The notes under the pieces were generated by a model that had not been told where the DNA came from, did no database searches, and saw nothing but the letters and a program-made list of their open reading frames with translations. Below are positions 10,660-17,369 of a stretch of DNA of 64,000 bases, in pieces. Each line of letters starts with the position of its first letter. The stretch's first letter is position 1. The DNA is taken from the NCBI GenBank assembly GCA_937958695.1, contig CALGNK010000006.1:1-64000 (forward strand), read 5' to 3'. The DNA comes from an uncultured bacterium. GTDB taxonomy: Bacteria > DUMJ01. Position numbers and translations under genes: made by a program.

Positions 10660-11762
10660 AAGAATATCTTGCTCCTACCTTTCTTATCATTTAACTCCTC
10701 CTCTTTTGAACAGAGGATCATCTCTACTTTAAGGTTTTCTTTTCTCTTTGTTTGAGCTAAATTCATCGCCTCTCTAAATTTCTCCAATGTATAACCTATA
10801 ATTAGATCAGGTTCAGACTCTTCTTTTAATATTCTACCAGCGACCCTCTCTATACCTATGGCAAATCCAGTTGCAGGTAGAGACACTCCAAACCTTTCTA
10901 ATAATTCGTCGTATCTTCCCCCACCTACAACAGGTAATCCTAAGCCTTCTATATATCCTTCAAATGTTATACCAGTATAATACTCAAAGTCTCTTATAAC
11001 ACCAAGGTTTATCTTAGTCCTTTTATACCCTAAGTCTTCTAGATTTAATATAAATTTAGAGAGTTGTTCTAATGGTTCTTCTAATCCTGGAATATATTTT
11101 ACATATCCTTGTACCTCATCTATAATCTCTTTACCTCCACTTAGGAAGGGAAGCTCTTCTATAAATGATAAAATATTTTTGTCGTTTATATATGATTTTA
11201 TACTTACAAAATCTCCACTCTTTATTGCCTCTAAAATTAGTGGACTTGTAACCTCAATGATAGCTGGTATAATCCTAGCATGGCTTACCTCTATGTGGAT
11301 AGGTAGATTTAATCTCTCAAATATCTCCTCTATAAGAGAGATAATCTCTATATCTCCAAATAGAGAAGATTCCCCAATTAGCTCAGCTCCTCCTTGAGTG
11401 AATTCCTTTTGCATGAGAGGCTGAGATTGTATATTCCTAAATACCTTTCCTATATAGTAAAATCTAAAGGGCTCTTTTTCATTTTTATATCTAGTAGTTA
11501 CTAATCTTGCTATTGAAGTTGTAAACTCAGGTCTAATTGATAATAATGCACCATCTCGGTCTATAACTTTGTATAATATAGTATCATCTTTGGTATTCGT
11601 TCCTAATTGTATTACATCTGCGTACTCTAAAGTTGGAGTTATAACCTCTCTATATCCAAAGGATTCGGAAACCTTCCTAATAGTATCTTCTACTAACCTT
11701 ATTTTTTCAACCTCTTTTGGAAGGTAATCTTTAAAACCTGGAGGTGGAGTAAGGTACCTCAT
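10653..11762 (-). CDS. hisZ: ATP phosphoribosyltransferase regulatory subunit (HisRS-like)
   Basis: A 369-residue paralogue of histidyl-tRNA synthetase. It opens TPPPGFKDYLPKEVEKIRLVEDTI and has class II motifs such as IRPEFTTSIARL and FYYIGKVFRN. A later GGGRYDELLERFG and GFAIGIERV match HisZ/HisRS. It lacks a full anticodon-binding domain and sits directly before short-form hisG, so HisZ rather than HisS is the right call. Its ATG overlaps the stop of the upstream ASKHA gene (4 bases). The C-terminus is somewhat short for the family. Confidence 0.9.
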   Translation of the reverse strand: MRYLTPPPGFKDYLPKEVEKIRLVEDTIRKVSESFGYREVITPTLEYADVIQLGTNTKDDTILYKVIDRDGALLSIRPEFTTSIARLVTTRYKNEKEPFRFYYIGKVFRNIQSQPLMQKEFTQGGAELIGESSLFGDIEIISLIEEIFERLNLPIHIEVSHARIIPAIIEVTSPLILEAIKSGDFVSIKSYINDKNILSFIEELPFLSGGKEIIDEVQGYVKYIPGLEEPLEQLSKFILNLEDLGYKRTKINLGVIRDFEYYTGITFEGYIEGLGLPVVGGGRYDELLERFGVSLPATGFAIGIERVAGRILKEESEPDLIIGYTLEKFREAMNLAQTKRKENLKVEMILCSKEEELNDKKGRSKIFLC

Positions 11763-13561
11763 CTTTTTATCTCGAAATACATAAATTCCATAAATTTTTC
11801 TTGGAAATCTTTCCTTGAGGAGAGCTCTATGTAAGAGATTTTTCTTGAGACCTCTTCAGCTGTCCTTCTCATATCTTTATCTAAGAGGGCAAGTTTTGCT
11901 CCTTCACCTGCTGCATTTCCTACAGAGTATATCCTACTTATTGGTAACGGAGGAAGCAGCCCTATCTTTACTGCACTCTCTGGATCTAAATAGGTTCCAA
12001 ATGCTCCTGCTAGATATACGGTATCTATATCGGAGTATTCTCTTCCTGTCTCTTCTAGTAGTATCTCTATACCTGCTCTTATGGCACTTTTAGCTAGTTG
12101 AAGTTCTCTTACATCCCTCTGATTTATTGGAATCTCTCCACCATTAGCCTTTAATACAAATTCTAACCCATTCTCACCTTTACGTACCAAGTCTTTGATA
12201 AACTTCCCTTCGGGATATTTGATCCTTCCTGTATCATCTAAGATCCCTAGTTCTATCATAACTGCAATAGCATCTAAAAGGCCTGAGCCACATATCCCTA
12301 TTGGTTGGATATCACCTATAACATGGATATTTATTTCTCCATTGTCTATATTCACATGGTCGATTGCTCCCTTAGCTCCTCTCATCCCATAAGTGATATT
12401 TGCTCCTTCAAATGCGGGACCAGCTGCAGTAGAGCAAGCAAAGAGCTTTTCTCCATCTTTTAATATCATTTCTCCATTAGTCCCTATATCTAAAGCAAGT
12501 TTAACACCGTCACCTTTGTATAATCTAGTAGATAGTACTACTCCAATAGTATCTGCTCCAACATATCCTGATATGTTTGGGAGAATGTAACATTTACCCT
12601 TTGGGTTTATCTGTATTCCTAACTGAACAGCATCAAAGAGTAGCGATCTAGTAAAGGCAGGTATATAGGGAGATACCGCTATATAACTTGGTGGTACCCC
12701 TAAGAATAGATGTATCATTGTGGTATTACCGACAACCGTAATATCGTAGATATCTGTAGGCTCTATACCATTTCTACTACATAGTTCCTCTATAAGTAGG
12801 TTTATCTCACTTAAGACTAGATCTTTTAACTCCTGAAGTCCACCCTTAGAAGAATAGTCAATCCTTGATATGACGTCAGCTCCTCTCTTGGCCTGAGGAT
12901 TCATTGAGGAGGCTACATCTACTTCACCCTTTGTAAGGTCTAATAGATATACTACTATTGTTGTCGTTCCTATATCTACTGCTATCCCATAGAGGGGTTT
13001 ATTATCTGTTTTCCTTATATCTATAAGTTCATTTTCATAAAGTACAGCTTCTATATTAAAGTTATTTTCTCTTAGAATTATCGGTATTTTCCTTAAAACA
13101 TCCAAATTGGATACTGATATTTTTGAACCAATAATATCTTCTAATCTTTCTAGGTCAGCTCTTTGGTCTTCTAGATTTGGGATAGGTAAACTTATTCTAG
13201 AAGTTTTTACCGCGGGATTTATCTTTGCTTTTTCTAAGACGATGCCACTTGTCAGTATCTGATTAGCGTATAATCTCGTTTGTGGTGGTATCTCTATATC
13301 AATATTACCCTTTATTATTGCTTGACATGCTAGACGATATCCCTCTTTAAGCATCTGGTCAGGTATAAGGTTCTTCTCGTTGGAAGATATGTCAGATGCT
13401 GTTCCTGTTATTTTGACGATGCATTGTCCACACCAGCCCGCCCCTCCACAGAGAGTTTCTAGTTTTATTCCGAGTTTTTCTAACCCTTCCAATATTGTGA
13501 TATCTTTTTCTACAAATCCTTCTATACCATCAGGATATATCCTTAATCTGTTTTTCTCCAT
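11759..13561 (-). CDS. ASKHA-domain protein with N-terminal 2Fe-2S ferredoxin (corrinoid activation/RACo-like, DUF4445)
   Basis: A 600-residue protein. The start at 13561 follows AGGAG by 8 bases; a longer frame reaching 13825 runs into the promoter and first codons of the divergent gene, so I reject it. Residues about 1-85 are a ferredoxin with LCGGAGWCGQC and a later LACQA cysteine. The remainder is an actin-like ATPase: GIAVDIGTTTIVVYLLDL, NTTMIHLFLGV, KLALDIGTNGEM, STAAGPAFEGA and LAGAFGTYLDPE are present. Family members use ATP to reduce Co(II) corrinoid proteins back to Co(I) for methyl transfer (RACo, RamA). No corrinoid protein gene is adjacent. It leads an odd operon with hisZ and hisG. 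Confidence 0.8.
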   Translation of the reverse strand: MEKNRLRIYPDGIEGFVEKDITILEGLEKLGIKLETLCGGAGWCGQCIVKITGTASDISSNEKNLIPDQMLKEGYRLACQAIIKGNIDIEIPPQTRLYANQILTSGIVLEKAKINPAVKTSRISLPIPNLEDQRADLERLEDIIGSKISVSNLDVLRKIPIILRENNFNIEAVLYENELIDIRKTDNKPLYGIAVDIGTTTIVVYLLDLTKGEVDVASSMNPQAKRGADVISRIDYSSKGGLQELKDLVLSEINLLIEELCSRNGIEPTDIYDITVVGNTTMIHLFLGVPPSYIAVSPYIPAFTRSLLFDAVQLGIQINPKGKCYILPNISGYVGADTIGVVLSTRLYKGDGVKLALDIGTNGEMILKDGEKLFACSTAAGPAFEGANITYGMRGAKGAIDHVNIDNGEINIHVIGDIQPIGICGSGLLDAIAVMIELGILDDTGRIKYPEGKFIKDLVRKGENGLEFVLKANGGEIPINQRDVRELQLAKSAIRAGIEILLEETGREYSDIDTVYLAGAFGTYLDPESAVKIGLLPPLPISRIYSVGNAAGEGAKLALLDKDMRRTAEEVSRKISYIELSSRKDFQEKFMEFMYFEIKR

Positions 13562-13595
13562 CTTTTCATCTCCTAGATAAATTGTACCTCTGTAA

Positions 13596-13624
13596 ATTAT
13601 ACCATTTGGAGTTATTCCTAACAA
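13596..13624 (-). promoter_or_regulatory. Promoter of the ASKHA-hisZ-hisG operon
   Basis: On the minus strand TTGTTA (13624-13619), 17 bases and TATAAT (13601-13596). The -35 box overlaps the left arm of the inverted repeat at 13613-13641, so one operator could act on both divergent promoters. Confidence 0.55.
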
Positions 13625-13633
13625 TGATATAAT
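13606..13633 (+). promoter_or_regulatory. Promoter of the DUF4838 gene
   Basis: TTGGAG (13606-13611), 16 bases and TATAAT (13628-13633). Transcription would start near 13640, 34 bases before the ATG. The whole element overlaps the inverted repeat at 13613-13641. Confidence 0.5.
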
Positions 13634-13641
13634 TAGGAATA
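13613..13641. promoter_or_regulatory. Inverted repeat, probable shared operator of divergent promoters
   Basis: TATTCCTAA (13613-13621) and TTAGGAATA (13633-13641) are perfect inverted arms separated by 11 bases. The spacing puts the half-sites about two helical turns apart, typical for a dimeric regulator. It contains the + strand -10 box and the minus strand -35 box. No regulator gene is adjacent. Confidence 0.5.
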
Positions 13642-13673
13642 TCAAAAAATAATTTGTAGGAGGAGGTATAAAC

Positions 13674-15596
13674 ATGTTTAATCTAGAGATTGTTACTCTT
13701 AAAGAGAGTGATACTCTTAATTTTGCCTCTGAAGAGTTAAAAAAGTATCTTGAAAGAATAGACTCTGAGAAAGATATTATAATAAGGAGAGGAAATAAGT
13801 ATGAGTTTGATAAAGAAAATATCATATATTTGGGTACAATTGATCAGTTCAATTTAGAAGAACTTAAAGTCGAAGACCCTAGATTTGATGATGGCATATA
13901 TATAAGAATTAATTCCGGTAAGGGAATTATTGCAGGGACTAATGACAGGAGTGTCTTGTTAGGAGTTTATAGGTTTCTGAAAGAGATCGGGTGTAGATGG
14001 ATCAGACCTGGTATAGATGGAGAGATCATTCCTAAAAAGGATATCTCTCTTGTTAATGCTAATGTCGTAGAAAAGGCTTCATACAGACATAGAGGTATAT
14101 GTATAGAAGGAGCGGTCAGTTATGAGAATGTTTACGATATTATAGATTGGTCTGCGAAAGTTGGTTTTAATAGCTACTTTATCCAATTTAGAGAAGGATA
14201 TACATTCTTTGATAGATGGTATTCCCATGTTAACAATCCATTTAAAGAGAAAGAGTCTTTTTCTGTAGAGAAAGCTAGAGAGTTTGTAAGAAGTTTAGAG
14301 AAGGAGATAAAGCGTAGGGGACTTTTATATCATGCAGTTGGCCATGGATGGACCTGTGAACCGTTTGGTATCCCAGGACTAGGATGGGACGTATATGATG
14401 GTGAGGTTCCTGAGGATTATATAAAATATACAGCTGAGATAAATGGTAAGAGAGGGCTATGGGAAGGGATACCTCTAAATACAAATCTCTGCTATTCCAA
14501 TCCGGAGGTAAGACGTATAGTAACCGATAGTATAGTTGAGTATCTAGAGAGATATCCATATATAGATGTCTTACATTTTTGGTTAGCGGATGGAACTAAC
14601 AATCAATGTGAGTGTGAAGAGTGTAGAAAGACATTGCCTTCAGACTTCTATGTGATGATGTTAAATGAGTTAGATAAGAAACTTACCTCAAAGGGTATAG
14701 ATACAAAGATAGTATTTCTCCTATATGTAGACCTACTCTGGCCTCCAGAGAAAGAACGTATAGAAAATCCGGATAGGTTTATTATGATGTTTGCCCCTAT
14801 CACTAGGTCTTATAGCGATACGTTCAAGTCTACAGATGACTCTGTAAAGATTCCAGAGTATAAAAGGAATAAACTTATCTTCCCAAAGAATATAGAAGAA
14901 AATATAGCCTTCCTAAAAGAATGGCAGAAGATATTCGATGGGGATAGTTTTGATTTTGACTACCATCTTATGTGGGCTCATTATGCTGACCCTGGTTATA
15001 TGGATATTACAAGGGTTATATACGAAGATATTAGAAACCTAAGAACTATAGGATTAAATGGTCTGATTAGTTGTCAGATTCAAAGGATGTTTTTCCCAAC
15101 AGGTTTACCTATGTATGTTATGGCTTCTACACTCTGGAATGATAATATTAATTTAGAAGATATAATTAATGAGTACCTTAAAGACTCTTTTGGCCCTGAT
15201 GGAACTCTAGTAAAGGAATATCTAACTAAACTTTCTTTACTCTTTGAACCTCCAATTCTAAGGAAAGAACGCCCCCCTTCTCCTGAATTTTCAGAAAACT
15301 TTACCAAGATTAGAGAAGTCCTTATTGAGTTTGAACCTGTCATTAAAAGAAATCTATCTTTAGAGTCCAGCGCCATATCTAAATCTTGGTTGTATTTAGA
15401 CTATCATAGAAAGATAGTTGACAGGTTATCCTTAATTTTAGAATCTATCTTTAAAGGTAATACTAGCTCTACAGCAAAGGTTTGGGAAGAGCTTAAACTT
15501 ATGCTTCAGAAGGAGGAGGACGTCTTACAGCCAGTATTTGACCTTTTTGAATTTATTAGTGTTTTTGAGAGAATGATAAAGCTAACTAGCAGTTAA
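13674..15596 (+). CDS. DUF4838 protein with GH67-like N-terminal domain (putative glycoside hydrolase)
   Basis: A 640-residue cytoplasmic protein without a signal peptide, started at ATG after GGAGGAGG. Residues about 1-125 resemble the alpha-glucuronidase (GH67) N-terminal domain: NFASEELKKYLE, GIIAGTNDRSVLLGVYRFLKEIGCRWIRPG. The barrel follows with RHRGICIEGA and HFWLADGTNNQCECEECRK, the latter typical of DUF4838. The substrate is unknown, probably a glycan or glycoside taken up by the cell. It converges on the isomerase-like gene with a 15-base overlap. Confidence 0.75.
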   Translation: MFNLEIVTLKESDTLNFASEELKKYLERIDSEKDIIIRRGNKYEFDKENIIYLGTIDQFNLEELKVEDPRFDDGIYIRINSGKGIIAGTNDRSVLLGVYRFLKEIGCRWIRPGIDGEIIPKKDISLVNANVVEKASYRHRGICIEGAVSYENVYDIIDWSAKVGFNSYFIQFREGYTFFDRWYSHVNNPFKEKESFSVEKAREFVRSLEKEIKRRGLLYHAVGHGWTCEPFGIPGLGWDVYDGEVPEDYIKYTAEINGKRGLWEGIPLNTNLCYSNPEVRRIVTDSIVEYLERYPYIDVLHFWLADGTNNQCECEECRKTLPSDFYVMMLNELDKKLTSKGIDTKIVFLLYVDLLWPPEKERIENPDRFIMMFAPITRSYSDTFKSTDDSVKIPEYKRNKLIFPKNIEENIAFLKEWQKIFDGDSFDFDYHLMWAHYADPGYMDITRVIYEDIRNLRTIGLNGLISCQIQRMFFPTGLPMYVMASTLWNDNINLEDIINEYLKDSFGPDGTLVKEYLTKLSLLFEPPILRKERPPSPEFSENFTKIREVLIEFEPVIKRNLSLESSAISKSWLYLDYHRKIVDRLSLILESIFKGNTSSTAKVWEELKLMLQKEEDVLQPVFDLFEFISVFERMIKLTSS

Positions 15597-16346
15597 TCCC
15601 CAGCTTAACATATTCTCTAGGCTAATTTTGATTGCATCCCATATAGGATAGAGAGGGCATTGGTCTAGTTCTACCATAGCATATGTTACTCCAGCTTTTT
15701 CGCATGCCTTTATTATAGCTTGCCAGTTAAGATTTCCTTCACCAATGGGCATCATAATCTGTGTATTATCCTTTATACCCATATCTTTAAAGTGACATAT
15801 AGGCATCTTATTAGCAAATTTCTCTATCCAATATGCTGGGTCTCCTCCACCATATTGAACCCAGTAAGTGTCTATCTCCATACCTAATAAATCTGGTTTA
15901 GCGCTTTCAAATAGTATCTCAAGTCCAACCTTCTTGTCATATCTCTGAAATTCTATACCGTGATTGTGATAGAGTAGAGAGAGTCCTTCTTTCTTCATTA
16001 ACTCTGCAGCCTTACTCAATTCTTCTCCAGCCCTCTTATAGCCTTCTGGATTATGCATCTCTCTAGGCAATATTGGACAAACAACATATGGTGCAGAGAG
16101 TATTTTATGTTCCTCTATAACCTTTTCTGTTTCATTCACAATTCTTTGATACGGTGTATGAGTTGTGGGAGCCTTTATTCCTAAATCATCTAAAATCTTC
16201 TTTAGATCTTTTGGGTCTATTGAGCCTATACCTGAGATTTGAACTACTTGATATCCTATTTCACGAACTTTTTTTAGAGTACTAGAGATATCTTCTGGAG
16301 TCTTACAAAATTCTCTTAGGGTGTAAAGTTGAAGTCCTGCTATCAT
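15582..16346 (-). CDS. Sugar phosphate isomerase/epimerase-like TIM-barrel protein
   Basis: A 254-residue protein of the xylose isomerase-like/AP endonuclease 2 superfamily (COG1082 type). I take the ATG at 16346 (MIAGLQLYTLREF) because TAAGGAGGTAT lies just upstream; a longer frame up to 16391 has no site. It shows LYTLREFCKTPEDI near the N-terminus, LLYHNHGIEFQRY, MEIDTYWVQYGGGDP and CHFKDMGIK, where His, Glu and Asp are the likely metal ligands. The reaction is not determinable; myo-inosose dehydratase-like or sugar epimerase roles are common in the family. Confidence 0.8.
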   Translation of the reverse strand: MIAGLQLYTLREFCKTPEDISSTLKKVREIGYQVVQISGIGSIDPKDLKKILDDLGIKAPTTHTPYQRIVNETEKVIEEHKILSAPYVVCPILPREMHNPEGYKRAGEELSKAAELMKKEGLSLLYHNHGIEFQRYDKKVGLEILFESAKPDLLGMEIDTYWVQYGGGDPAYWIEKFANKMPICHFKDMGIKDNTQIMMPIGEGNLNWQAIIKACEKAGVTYAMVELDQCPLYPIWDAIKISLENMLSWGLTAS

Positions 16347-16404
16347 CTTTTTATACCTCCTTATAAGATTGTTATTGAGTAGATTATACATAAAAGATCA
16401 GGTA

Positions 16405-16434
16405 TTGACAAGTATGGGGGGGTTGGAATATAAT
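16405..16434 (+). promoter_or_regulatory. tRNA operon promoter
   Basis: Consensus TTGACA (16405-16410), an 18-base G-rich spacer and consensus TATAAT (16429-16434), 9 bases before the tRNA-Leu 5' end. It is the strongest promoter upstream of the rpoB-rpoC run, and no terminator separates them. Confidence 0.8.
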
Positions 16435-16442
16435 AAAAACAC

Positions 16443-16528
16443 GCCGAGGTGGCGGAATTGGCAGACGCGTACGTTTGAGGGGCGTATGGGAGTTCCCCGT
16501 GAGGGTTCAAGCCCCTCCCTCGGCACCA
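16443..16528 (+). tRNA. tRNA-Leu (anticodon GAG)
   Basis: Acceptor arms GCCGAGG (16443-16449) and CCTCGGC (16518-16524) pair fully. The anticodon arm TACGT/GCGTA closes a 7-base loop TTGAGGG with anticodon GAG, reading CUC/CUU. A long variable arm (GGGAGTTCCCC-type) and TTCAAGC loop mark a class II tRNA. The discriminator is A and CCA is encoded. It is cognate to the CTC specifier of the T-box at 55.8 kb. Confidence 0.95.
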
Positions 16529-16529
16529 A

Positions 16530-16557
16530 TTGACAAAGTATATAAAATTTGATAAAA
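16530..16557 (+). promoter_or_regulatory. Possible promoter between tRNA-Leu and tRNA-Asp
   Basis: TTGACA (16530-16535) is followed 15-16 bases on by GATAAAA. The -10 match is only fair. A further TTGACA (16559-16564) abuts tRNA-Asp. These could give extra transcription of the tRNAs and rpoBC. Confidence 0.3.
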
Positions 16558-16567
16558 TTGACAATAC

Positions 16568-16645
16568 GGGGCCGTGGTGTAGCTGGTTTAACACACCTGC
16601 CTGTCACGCAGGAGATCGCGAGTTCGAATCTCGTCGGTCCCGCCA
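16568..16645 (+). tRNA. tRNA-Asp (anticodon GTC)
   Basis: Acceptor GGGGCCG (16568-16574) pairs with CGGTCCC (16635-16641). The anticodon arm CCTGC/GCAGG encloses CTGTCAC, anticodon GTC. D-loop AGCTGGTTTAA and T-loop TTCGAAT are normal. Discriminator G and encoded CCA follow. Confidence 0.95.
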
Positions 16646-16652
16646 TTAAAAA

Positions 16653-16728
16653 GCCGAGATAGCTCAGTTGGTAGAGCAGTGGACTGAAAATCCACGTGTC
16701 CCCAGTTCGAATCTGGGTCTCGGCACCA
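16653..16728 (+). tRNA. tRNA-Phe (anticodon GAA)
   Basis: Acceptor GCCGAGA (16653-16659) pairs with TCTCGGC (16718-16724). The anticodon arm GTGGA/TCCAC encloses CTGAAAA, anticodon GAA. D-loop AGTTGGTAGA and T-loop TTCGAAT are standard. Discriminator A and CCA are encoded. It ends 29 bases before the phosphodiesterase gene. Confidence 0.95.
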
Positions 16729-16757
16729 TTAATTTTTTTGACCAAAAGAGGTGAAAA

Positions 16758-17321
16758 TTGAGCCTAATAGGGATTACTAGTGATATCCACGGTAGTAAAA
16801 TAGCGTGGGATAGGCTTTTTTATTCTTTGATATCTAAAGATATCGATCTTTGGATAATATCAGGGGATATTTTATATCATGGTCCTAAAAATCCTATTCC
16901 TGAAGGATATTCTCCTTTAGAGTTGGCTTCTGCAATAAATGAATACAAAAAGCCTTTGATTATAGTTAAGGGTAACTGTGATAGTGAAGTTGATCAGACC
17001 CTAATTAAAGTTCCTATTATGTCTCCTTATGGTGTTTTGTTCATAGATAGCTTAAAGATACTTGTACATCATGGGGATAAAAATCTTGACAACTGGATCT
17101 TTTCTCTAGAGGATGATGATCGTTTTAATATTGTTATTTCAGGTCACACACATATTCCTCTTCTTCAAAAAAAGAATGGGATAATTTTCTTTAATCCTGG
17201 AAGTCCTAGTATTCCTCTTGGAGAAGTGAAAGATAAGACCTTTGGCTTGTTAGACACTACCAAGAGGTCAATAAAGATTTTAAGCCTAGAGGGAAAGACA
17301 TTAGATTCCCTTATCTTCTAA
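16758..17321 (+). CDS. YfcE/MJ0936-family metallophosphoesterase
   Basis: A 187-residue calcineurin-fold phosphodiesterase. Metal-binding motifs in order are SDIHGS, SGDILYHGP, VKGNCDSEV and VISGHTHIP, ending with FNPGSPSIPLG, which is typical of the YfcE group. Those enzymes cleave artificial phosphodiesters with Mn2+; the true substrate is unclear. A TTG start follows AGAGGTG by about 6 bases. It lies between the tRNA cluster and rpoB and appears to share their transcript. Confidence 0.85.
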   Translation: MSLIGITSDIHGSKIAWDRLFYSLISKDIDLWIISGDILYHGPKNPIPEGYSPLELASAINEYKKPLIIVKGNCDSEVDQTLIKVPIMSPYGVLFIDSLKILVHHGDKNLDNWIFSLEDDDRFNIVISGHTHIPLLQKKNGIIFFNPGSPSIPLGEVKDKTFGLLDTTKRSIKILSLEGKTLDSLIF

Positions 17322-17369
17322 TCTAAAAATATATTCCACGAGGTGATTAGACAGGTGGAGAGTGTTATA

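Noticed and set aside
13562-13825. N-terminal extension of the ASKHA protein to 688 aa
   Set aside because: It would run antisense through two promoters, an operator and the first codons of the divergent DUF4838 gene; a good ribosome site supports the ATG at 13561.
16361-16745. Two minus-strand open frames across the tRNA cluster
   Set aside because: They are antisense shadows of three well-formed tRNA genes, with no ribosome sites or family motifs.
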